Source: Pseudomonadota bacterium (GTDB taxonomy: Bacteria; Pseudomonadota; Gammaproteobacteria; Steroidobacterales; Steroidobacteraceae). From it: a DNA stretch of 38,975 nucleotides. The notes under the pieces are model-generated. The model saw nothing but the letters and a program-made list of their open reading frames with translations. It was not told where the DNA came from and did no database searches. The first letter of the stretch is position 1. Each line of letters starts with the position of its first letter. Below, piece after piece: positions 1-7,041 of this stretch. The DNA lies in contig JAEYXD010000012.1 in the NCBI GenBank assembly GCA_023428645.1, positions 1-38,975 on the forward strand, written 5' to 3'. Both the position numbers and the translations under genes were made by a program.

Positions 1-114
1 TCGCGTTCAGCTTCATGTCCGCCGGTGCCGCCACGGCGCGTTCTCTTCTTCTTACGGGTGAGATCCTGTACAAAGGCGCGAACCCACGGAGAAGATTCAG
101 CGGGAGAGTTCGCG

Positions 115-1683
115 GTGGACCTACACAAGCATCTGGGAGTCCTGGCGATTGCGGTTGCGCTCGCTGCATGCAGCAGCGAAGACAGCGGCGAAAGCGGCAC
201 GATCGGCGGTCCAGGCACGAACGGATGGACGCCCAACAGCTTTCTCCCTTCCGCCTCGTTCAAGAATCAGTGCGCGGCGCCCCGGACTGGCATGGACGCG
301 AACGGCCAACCGTTCCCGGATACGCAGGGCACCATGCTCAGCGAAAACAACTGGCTGCGCTCTTGGACGAACGAGTTGTACCTGTGGTACCGCGAAGTCG
401 AGGATCACGATCCTTCGGCCTTTACGAGCGCGCAATATTTTCGCCTGTTGAAGACGTTTCAGACGACGCCGGCCGGCACGGCCAAAGACAGATACCACTT
501 CACCGCACCGACCGCCGAGTGGCAGTCCTACAGCCAGACAGGCGCGCAGATCGGCTATGGAGCGACGTTCTTGACCGTCTCCGGCACGCCGCCGCGCGAG
601 GTCGTCGTCCTCCTCGTCGAACCCGGCTCGCCGGCGGCCGCGGCGGGTCTGACACGCGGTGACCGCATCGTGAACGTGGACAACATCGACGTTGCGAACG
701 GCGGCAATGTCACCGTCCTGCAAGCCGGCCTCTTCCCATCCAGGGAGAATGAAACTCATAACTTCGGCATTCGCGATGCCAGCGGCACAGTGCGAACCGT
801 GTCGCTGCGGTCGCAGCGCGTGGACACCACGCCGGTCCACACCGTGAGCGTCCTGCCGACCGACAGCGGCAGCAGCAAGGTCGGCTACATCCTCTTCAAC
901 AGCCACATCGCGAGTGCAGAAGACGGCCTGATCGACGCCTTCGAGGCACTGAGCACCGAGAACATCCAGGATCTCGTTCTCGACCTGCGTTACAACGGCG
1001 GCGGCTACGTCGCGATCGCGAGTCAGGCCGCGTACATGATCGCGGGCACCGTCGGCCAGGATTTCGAGCGCACCGTATGGAACGACCGGCACACGGCGAC
1101 GAATCCCGTGACCGGCCGGCCGCTCGCGCCGATGCCGTTCTTCGACACGACAGTCGGCCTCTCGCGCCCCCTCGGCACGCCGCTGCCGACCCTGAACCTG
1201 AATCGCGTGTACGTGCTCACGAGCGAAGACACCTGCTCCGCGAGCGAGGCGATCATGAACGGTTTGCGCGGCGTCGATGTGCAGGTCATTCAGGTCGGCA
1301 CGACCACTTGCGGCAAGCCCTACGGCTTCTATGACTTCGACAATTGCGGCACGACGTACTTTTCCGTGCAATTCCAAGGCGTGAATGCCAAGGGCTTCGG
1401 CGACTACACCGACGGCTTTACCCCTGAGAACGCGCCCAGCAGCACACCTGGGGTACGCATTCCCGGCTGCACGGCAGCGGACGATTACGAGCATGCCCTC
1501 GGCGATCCTGAAGAGGGGATGCTGGGCGTTGCCTTGGCGCATCGAGCGTCCGGCACGTGCCCTCCTGCGGCGACGGCAACGCTCGCGAGCAAGACGAGCC
1601 GCACGACGGGATCGCGCGGCGAGACAGTGCGGCCTCCCTACGCGGAGATCCGCAAGATGCGCATCGAGGATCTTGCCCGCTGA
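115..1683 (+). CDS. S41 family C-terminal-processing peptidase, lipoprotein
   Basis: A 522-aa serine protease of the S41 (CtpA/Prc/tricorn-like) family, predicted to be lipid-anchored in the cell envelope. I start it at GTG 115 because GGGAG lies 8 bases upstream and the product then opens with a lipoprotein signal ending in lipobox LAAC (Cys19); longer in-frame starts would bury that signal. A PDZ domain is visible around residues 145-205 (GYGATF, then PGSPAAAAGL, GDRIVNV). The S41 core follows, with the strand motif LVLDLRYNGGG. By alignment with D1 protease the nucleophile is the first Ser of TCSASE (Ser375) and the general base is Lys401 in CGKPYG. Extra cysteines (TCS, TTCGK, DNCG) suggest disulfides in an oxidising compartment. 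It is followed 81 bases later by a flavoprotein gene on the same strand. The family call is secure; the substrate is unknown. Confidence 0.88.
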   Translation: MDLHKHLGVLAIAVALAACSSEDSGESGTIGGPGTNGWTPNSFLPSASFKNQCAAPRTGMDANGQPFPDTQGTMLSENNWLRSWTNELYLWYREVEDHDPSAFTSAQYFRLLKTFQTTPAGTAKDRYHFTAPTAEWQSYSQTGAQIGYGATFLTVSGTPPREVVVLLVEPGSPAAAAGLTRGDRIVNVDNIDVANGGNVTVLQAGLFPSRENETHNFGIRDASGTVRTVSLRSQRVDTTPVHTVSVLPTDSGSSKVGYILFNSHIASAEDGLIDAFEALSTENIQDLVLDLRYNGGGYVAIASQAAYMIAGTVGQDFERTVWNDRHTATNPVTGRPLAPMPFFDTTVGLSRPLGTPLPTLNLNRVYVLTSEDTCSASEAIMNGLRGVDVQVIQVGTTTCGKPYGFYDFDNCGTTYFSVQFQGVNAKGFGDYTDGFTPENAPSSTPGVRIPGCTAADDYEHALGDPEEGMLGVALAHRASGTCPPAATATLASKTSRTTGSRGETVRPPYAEIRKMRIEDLAR

Positions 1684-1764
1684 GCCAAGGGGGCTCCTGC
1701 CCGAATGGGCACTTGCGGCCTGGCGTGACACTATCGGCCTCCACCCGTCACACGCCGGATTCGC

Positions 1765-3186
1765 ATGCCTTCACACCTCTATGACATCGCCATCGTCGGC
1801 GCCGGCACGGCCGGTCTCGCCGCCCTGCGCGAGGCGCGCCGCCACACGGACAACCTCGTCATCGTCAACGACGGCCCCTATGGCACGACGTGCGCACGCG
1901 TCGGCTGCATGCCCTCGAAAGCCCTCATCGAGTCCGCGAACGCGTTCCATCGCCGGGCGGCGTTCGCATCGCTCGGCATCGAGGGCGCCGCGTCACTCAA
2001 CATCGACCCGAGCGCCGTGCTCGCTCGAGTGCGGCGCCTGCGCGATCGCTTCACGAACGACATCAGCGCGATCACGAGCGCGCTCGGCGACCAGAGCATC
2101 GCCGGCCGCGCCCGCTTCGCCGCGTCGGATACTCTCGATATCGATGGCCGACGAATCAAAGCGAAGAAAATCATCGTCGCGACCGGCTCGCGGCCGATCG
2201 TTCCGCCCGAATGGCACTCGTTCGGCCCGCGCGTGCTCACGACCGACACGCTCTTCGAACAAACATCGCTGCCGCGGCAGATCGGCGTGATCGGGCTCGG
2301 CGCCGTCGGTACGGAGCTGGCGCAAGCGCTCGCGCGACTGGGATTGCAGGTGAGCGCGTTCGGCTCGAATCGATTCGTTGCCGGACTCTCGGATGAGCGC
2401 GTCAACGACACGCTCGTCGACCTGCTGCGCAAGGAATTCGCCGTGAACCTCGGCGAGCGGGCGCAACTCGAACACGGCGAGGACGGCCGCATTCGCGTCA
2501 TCGCGAGCGGCGCCAGCACCACCGTCGACTGTGTGCTCGCGACGCTCGGTCGCCGGCCGAACGTCGACGCGCTCGGTCTCGAGGAGCTTGGAGTCGAGCT
2601 GGATGCCGAGGGCGTTCCGATCTTCAATCACGCGACGCGACAGATCGGACAGCTGCCGATCTACATTGCCGGAGACGCCGCGAACGAAAATCTCGTCCTG
2701 CACGAAGCGGCGGATGACGGCTACATCGCTGGAACGAACGCGACGTTGGACCAGCCCATCTGCTTCGAGCGCCGCACGCCGCTCTTCGTCGCGTTCACCG
2801 AACCGAATGTCGCCGTCATCGGCACGCCGTACGCACGACTCGATCCCGCGACGACCGCGATCGGCGCCGTCAGCTTCACGACACAAGGCCGCGCGACGCT
2901 CGCCGAAGAGAATCGCGGCATCGCTCGCGTCTACGCGTCACGCGCCGACAGCCGCCTCACCGGCGCGGAGCTGTGCGCGCCGCGTGGCGAGCACCTCGCG
3001 CATCTGCTCGGTCTCGCGATCAGCCGCCGGCTCACGGTGCACGATGCATTGCGCATGCCCTTCTATCATCCGGTGTTCGAGGAAGGCTTGCGCACCGCGT
3101 TGCGCGACCTGTCGAAGCAGCTGGGCCACGAACGTCAAAGCGACCTTTCGAGCTGCAGAGCAGTGGGTGCAAGCGCACTGGACTGA
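1765..3186 (+). CDS. Dihydrolipoyl dehydrogenase-like FAD/NAD disulfide oxidoreductase
   Basis: A 473-aa pyridine nucleotide-disulfide oxidoreductase. The N-terminal FAD site is DIAIVGAGTAGLAA (residues 7-20). The redox-active disulfide is Cys43/Cys48 in TTCARVGCMPSK. The NAD site is IGVIGLGAVGTELA near residue 175, the second FAD contact is IYIAGDAA near residue 305, and the C-terminal catalytic dyad appears as HPVFEE. The length suits the family. It most resembles stand-alone Lpd-type enzymes that regenerate lipoamide or a related disulfide with NAD+. No E1/E2 dehydrogenase-complex genes are nearby, so the partner is unclear; soluble mercuric or glutathione reductases are alternatives, but their extra domains or signature residues are not apparent. 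The start is ATG 1765, directly before the FAD fold. Confidence 0.85.
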   Translation: MPSHLYDIAIVGAGTAGLAALREARRHTDNLVIVNDGPYGTTCARVGCMPSKALIESANAFHRRAAFASLGIEGAASLNIDPSAVLARVRRLRDRFTNDISAITSALGDQSIAGRARFAASDTLDIDGRRIKAKKIIVATGSRPIVPPEWHSFGPRVLTTDTLFEQTSLPRQIGVIGLGAVGTELAQALARLGLQVSAFGSNRFVAGLSDERVNDTLVDLLRKEFAVNLGERAQLEHGEDGRIRVIASGASTTVDCVLATLGRRPNVDALGLEELGVELDAEGVPIFNHATRQIGQLPIYIAGDAANENLVLHEAADDGYIAGTNATLDQPICFERRTPLFVAFTEPNVAVIGTPYARLDPATTAIGAVSFTTQGRATLAEENRGIARVYASRADSRLTGAELCAPRGEHLAHLLGLAISRRLTVHDALRMPFYHPVFEEGLRTALRDLSKQLGHERQSDLSSCRAVGASALD

Positions 3187-3284
3187 CGCACACGGAAGCG
3201 CACAGCAACATCGATTCGTAGGACTGCGCTCTCGCGTTTTGCGACGCTGACGGCAATGGCCTGGCTGGTATCGTCGCAGCCGCC

Positions 3285-3983
3285 ATGCGGCCAAAGTCTT
3301 CGATCGAAACTCAGCTGCTGCGCCGCTATGGCGATGCGCTGCTGAACACGTCGTTCGTTCGACTATCCCATGAGCGGCTGATGGACGCTTCGCGCAAGTG
3401 CCTCCGACGAGCATTCAGTCGCGGCGACCCAGGCATCGAGATCATCGCGACGCGCCTGCTCGAGAGTCCGGCGACGTATCAAGCATGGGAAAGCGAGCAC
3501 GCAGCGATGATGCGCACCGTCGCCGCCGAGCGTCTGCCGGCGGAACAGCGCGAAGCGATGCTCGCAGCCTCGTTCTCGCTCATCCATCGCAAGGCGCTGT
3601 TCGAGTACTTGCGCGACAAGAAGCTGCGCGGACCTCAGCGTGAGACGCTCGTACAGCACTTTTCGCCACAGCGAGACTACGCCGAATCGATGCGCGCCCA
3701 GCACCTGCAATACGTGCGCAGCGCCGCGAGTTATCTATGCGTCGGCCATGTCGGCCGCGATCTGATGTTCGACGCGCTGTTCGCGGAGCCCTTGGCCGAA
3801 TACGAAGATCTGTATCACGAATACTTCTACGCGCATTGCGACCAGATCATTGCCGCGGCGACCGGATTGTCCGTTCCCGCGGAAATGCTCAGCGGCATGA
3901 AGAACCGCGTGAGTGAATGGCGGAAAGCGCTGCTGGCACTGACTCACTCGCAATCCGGCACCTGGCGCCGGCCGAAGCTCTAG
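3285..3983 (+). CDS. Conserved-looking hypothetical protein, alpha-helical, 232 aa
   Basis: I do not recognise a family. The product is 232 aa, soluble, Arg/Glu-rich and probably almost all helical, with no signal peptide or membrane segment. Charged and aromatic clusters include YAESMRAQHLQYVRSAASYL and EYEDLYHEYFYAHCDQI, the latter rich in Tyr, His and Glu and so a conceivable metal or cofactor site. Codon use has the high GC third positions of its neighbours, which supports a real gene. It starts at ATG 3285 with only a weak ribosome binding site, 98 bases after the flavoprotein gene on the same strand, and could be cotranscribed with it. Confidence 0.65.
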   Translation: MRPKSSIETQLLRRYGDALLNTSFVRLSHERLMDASRKCLRRAFSRGDPGIEIIATRLLESPATYQAWESEHAAMMRTVAAERLPAEQREAMLAASFSLIHRKALFEYLRDKKLRGPQRETLVQHFSPQRDYAESMRAQHLQYVRSAASYLCVGHVGRDLMFDALFAEPLAEYEDLYHEYFYAHCDQIIAAATGLSVPAEMLSGMKNRVSEWRKALLALTHSQSGTWRRPKL

Positions 3984-4178
3984 CAAGGTCATCGCGACCA
4001 CGCCCGCGTGGGGCTGCGACTTCCCTCATCCAATCCGCTGCGATTCTCTGACTCCCTCCTCTCTCGAGGGTGGATTGGGCGGTGGTTGGCGGGGACCGCG
4101 CGGACTCGCGATTCCCGGGCGCCGCGCGCGATAATTTTCAGTATTCTCACGCCTCAGCGCCCAAGGATCGAGATCTCC

Positions 4179-5603
4179 ATGAAGTCACTCATGTTGCTGC
4201 TGGTTATCGCCACCGCGTCGGTTGCCGGGAGCGCGCTCGGCGCGAATCCAGACGCCCCGCGCACGATGCGTGTCGACTACTTGCACACCGGCAATGCGTT
4301 GACCGAGCAATTCGCGCTCGCGCGCATCCTGATCGAGCCGCTGCCGTGGCCGGGAAATCCGAACCGGCCGATCGATACGACGAACCGCGGCGTCAACCTG
4401 TTCGAGGTCGTCGATCCGAAAACCAATCGCGTGCTCTACTCGCGTGGCTACAGCACGATCTTCGGCGAATGGCAGACGACCGAAGAGGCCCAGAAGCTGA
4501 CTCGCGGCTTCGAGGAATCGATTCGCTTTCCCATGCCGGAACAGCCGGTGCGCGTGCGGATCTTGAAGCGCGACGACCGCAACGCCTTCTCGGTCGCGTG
4601 GACGTTCGATATCGATCCAGCTTCGACCGACATCGTTCGCGAACCATCTCCGGCACCGGCGCGGCCGATCGCGATTCGCGAGAGCGGTCCGCCGGCCCAG
4701 AAGGTCGATCTCCTCATTCTCGGTGACGGCTACACGCTCGATGAGGCCAAAAAATTCGAGGCCGACGCGCGGCGCTTGAGCGACGTGCTGTTTCGAACGC
4801 CACCCTTCAGCTCGCGCGCCAACGACTTCAATGTCTGGGCGCTGATGGTGCCGACGCCGCAATCCGGTGTCGCCAGACCCTCGACGGGGCAGCACCACGC
4901 TTCGGCGCTCGGCACGCGCTACGACATCTTCGGCAGCGAGCGTTACGTACTCACGCTCGACAACCGCGCGCTGCGCGACCTGGCGCAGCACGCGCCGTAC
5001 GAGTTCATCGAGATTCTCGTGAACAACGAGACCTACGGCGGCGGCGGCATCTTCGGCCAATTCAGTACGGCGGCCGCCAGCAACGGCTGGGCGAACTATC
5101 TGTTCGTCCACGAGTTCGGCCATCACTTCGCCGCGCTGGCCGATGAGTACTACACCTCACCGGTCGCCTATCAATCAGGCGAGGAGCGACCCGAGCCGTG
5201 GGAGCCGAACGTCACGGCGCTGCGCAGCCCCGCCGAGCTGAAGTGGAAGCACAAAGTGACGCCGAACACGGCGCTGCCGACCCCCTGGCCGAAAGAGGAG
5301 TTCGAAGCGTTTCAGCGCGAGTATCAAAAGGAGCGCTCTGCCCTGCGTCAGGCCAATCGACCCGAGGTCGAGATGAATGCATTGTTCGACAAGGAGCGCG
5401 AGTTCACGCAACGGCTGCTCAATGCGTCGCCGAACGCTCGCAAGGTGGGCGCGTTCGAAGGGGCGAACTATCAGGCCGCCGGCTATTACCGATCGGAAAT
5501 GCAATGCATCATGTTCAGCCGCAGCGAGCATTTCTGTGGTGTGTGCCAGGACGCGATCGAGCACATCATCGACTTGTACTCGGGAGCGGCCCCTAAGCAC
5601 TGA
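4179..5603 (+). CDS. Secreted M64 (IgA peptidase-like) zinc metallopeptidase
   Basis: A 474-aa exported metallopeptidase of the M64 family. I start it at ATG 4179, preceded by AAGGA, because the product then has a clean Sec signal peptide (MKSLMLLLVIATASVAGSALG); the open frame upstream has no signal. Residues about 25-165 form an M64 N-terminal beta domain. The catalytic domain begins around KVDLLILGDGYTLDEAKKF and holds the zinc site HEFGHHFAALADEYY (His311, Glu312, His315). A late SEHFCGVCQDAIEH segment is also typical of the family. Characterised members cleave IgA in gut bacteria, but environmental homologues have unknown substrates, so only family and envelope or extracellular location are claimed. 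Confidence 0.87.
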   Translation: MKSLMLLLVIATASVAGSALGANPDAPRTMRVDYLHTGNALTEQFALARILIEPLPWPGNPNRPIDTTNRGVNLFEVVDPKTNRVLYSRGYSTIFGEWQTTEEAQKLTRGFEESIRFPMPEQPVRVRILKRDDRNAFSVAWTFDIDPASTDIVREPSPAPARPIAIRESGPPAQKVDLLILGDGYTLDEAKKFEADARRLSDVLFRTPPFSSRANDFNVWALMVPTPQSGVARPSTGQHHASALGTRYDIFGSERYVLTLDNRALRDLAQHAPYEFIEILVNNETYGGGGIFGQFSTAAASNGWANYLFVHEFGHHFAALADEYYTSPVAYQSGEERPEPWEPNVTALRSPAELKWKHKVTPNTALPTPWPKEEFEAFQREYQKERSALRQANRPEVEMNALFDKEREFTQRLLNASPNARKVGAFEGANYQAAGYYRSEMQCIMFSRSEHFCGVCQDAIEHIIDLYSGAAPKH

Positions 5604-5676
5604 CTGGCGCGACCTCATCAAGCATTGCGCTGGCGCCGGGCTGCGCAACGAGACGAGTCGTCGACGAGAATCATCC

Positions 5677-6642
5677 ATGTGTTATTCCGCCCAAGTCGTT
5701 CAAGACCTGAAGAAGCTGTTTCGTGAGCTGCATCTAGTCATGGATTACGAGGAAGCAGAGCGGATCTTTCTGCTGCGGCTCGATGATCCCACGGTGAACA
5801 TCTCGAAGGGATTCGAGGCGAACTTCGACCATCCGACGAACGATGTCGAACGGCGCATCAAGGCGGCGATCGACGAGCATCGCTCGCGCACGGCCACGAA
5901 GCTCGAGATGGAGCTGTTCAAGCAGAAGACGCGCCTCGTGAACGCGGAGCGCAGCTTGAAGACCAAGGAGACGAAGAAGGCGCGCGAGGACGTGCGCATC
6001 GCCACGACGAAGATCGTCGCGCTCGGCACCAAGTTGAGCTCGTTACGGAGCACGGAGCTCACGCTCGACGATCGACGCATCTTCCCGATGATGTACGGCG
6101 GCGTGATCGTGAAGCGCGACGGCAAGAACTGGCTCACGCCGATGCGCTATTTCTGCCGTCCCGCCGGGGCGCCGGCGTTTTACGACAAGAAGTTCCCAGG
6201 GCTCTACAACGCCCGGCGCGACAATCTGCAGCGCTTCTGGAGCGAGCAGTTCGGGCGGCATCATGCGATCGCGGTCGTCGATACGTTCTTCGAATGGGTG
6301 AAGGTACATACGAAGGAGCACCGGGCGCTTGCGCCGGGCGAGCAGGAGAAGAGCATCGAGCTGCAGTTCAAGCCGAACCCGCCGCGATCGATGCTCGTCG
6401 CCTGCGTGTGGTCGCACTGGACCGATGCGAACGTGCCGTACGTGAACGGGTTTGCAGCGATCACCGACGAGCCGCCACCGGAGGTTGCGGCGGCGGGCCA
6501 CGATCGCTGCATCATCAACATCAAGCCCGAGAACGTGGATGCATGGCTCACGCCGCAAGGACGCCGCCCGGAGGAACTGCTCGCGATCTTGTCGGAGAGG
6601 GAGACGCCGGTGTATGAGAATGAGGAGATGCTGGCGGCGTAA
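5677..6642 (+). CDS. SRAP-domain DNA-protein crosslink protein (YedK/HMCES-like) with helical insertion
   Basis: SRAP proteins form a thiazolidine crosslink with abasic sites in single-stranded DNA through Cys2 after Met removal, protecting stalled forks. The start at ATG 5677 places Cys2 in MCYSAQ. The other active-site elements are Asn178 in NAR, Glu206 in FFEWV and His275 in GHDR, in the correct order. At 321 aa it is about 100 aa longer than YedK. Much of the excess is a Lys/Glu-rich helical stretch at residues about 69-128 between the N-terminal Cys strand and the FPMMYGG strand. The canonical NAR-x-E is NARRD here. It follows the M64 gene by 73 bases. The family call is firm; the function of the insertion is unknown. 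Confidence 0.85.
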   Translation: MCYSAQVVQDLKKLFRELHLVMDYEEAERIFLLRLDDPTVNISKGFEANFDHPTNDVERRIKAAIDEHRSRTATKLEMELFKQKTRLVNAERSLKTKETKKAREDVRIATTKIVALGTKLSSLRSTELTLDDRRIFPMMYGGVIVKRDGKNWLTPMRYFCRPAGAPAFYDKKFPGLYNARRDNLQRFWSEQFGRHHAIAVVDTFFEWVKVHTKEHRALAPGEQEKSIELQFKPNPPRSMLVACVWSHWTDANVPYVNGFAAITDEPPPEVAAAGHDRCIINIKPENVDAWLTPQGRRPEELLAILSERETPVYENEEMLAA

Positions 6643-6680
6643 TCGAATGTAGCGCGGTCGACCTCTTTGTAGTCGCTCCC

Positions 6681-6709
6681 TTGAACTAGGACGAGGGCAA
6701 CTCTACAGT
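6681..6709 (+). promoter_or_regulatory. Candidate sigma70 promoter of the small membrane protein gene
   Basis: TTGAAC (6681-6686) and TACAGT (6704-6709) are separated by exactly 17 bases, matching the -35 and -10 consensus at four of six positions each. It lies 34 bases upstream of ATG 6743. The local composition is more AT-rich than the surrounding genes. No transcription start has been measured. Confidence 0.4.
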
Positions 6710-6742
6710 CAGAAGATCGTATCGCAGGGAGGTGAATTGTCG

Positions 6743-7030
6743 ATGCAGCGCCTACCACTAATTCTAACTATCGGCGCTTACGCAAGTCTGTCCTACCTGG
6801 CCTGGTCACTCGCAAAGCTGAGCCGCTGCGGCAGCAGCGAAGGCTGCCTCGGCTACGCGCTTCACTTTTGGATGGGCGCAGCACTAGCCAGCCTCACCTT
6901 AGTCGTGGGCACCGCATTCTGGCTCATCATGCGGCCCAGAATGGCTCTGGGCTCGGGTCTTCCGCTTACTCTCGCGTTGTTACTCCTATCGCTCTTTGGA
7001 CTGGCGCTCTACCTAACGCTCGGGAAATAA
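6743..7030 (+). CDS. Small three-helix inner-membrane protein, candidate Rhs immunity protein
   Basis: A 95-aa integral membrane protein with three hydrophobic segments: residues about 3-24, 40-65 and 71-93. AGGGAGGTGA at 6726-6735 is a near-perfect ribosome binding site. It sits 10 bases from ATG 6743 (measured from GGAGG) and only 4 bases from an alternative TTG at 6737, which favours the ATG. I recognise no family. Its stop codon lies 11 bases from the stop of the convergent Rhs gene, next to the toxin-like C-terminal domain. Rhs immunity genes normally follow the toxin on the same strand, so immunity is only a hypothesis. The gene has its own promoter candidate and a lower GC 5' flank. 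Confidence 0.7.
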   Translation: MQRLPLILTIGAYASLSYLAWSLAKLSRCGSSEGCLGYALHFWMGAALASLTLVVGTAFWLIMRPRMALGSGLPLTLALLLLSLFGLALYLTLGK

Positions 7031-7041
7031 GTCACGCCACA

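Noticed and set aside
121..1731. 536-codon open frame antisense to the S41 protease
   Set aside because: It has no recognisable domain, while the sense strand has PDZ and S41 catalytic motifs and a lipobox.
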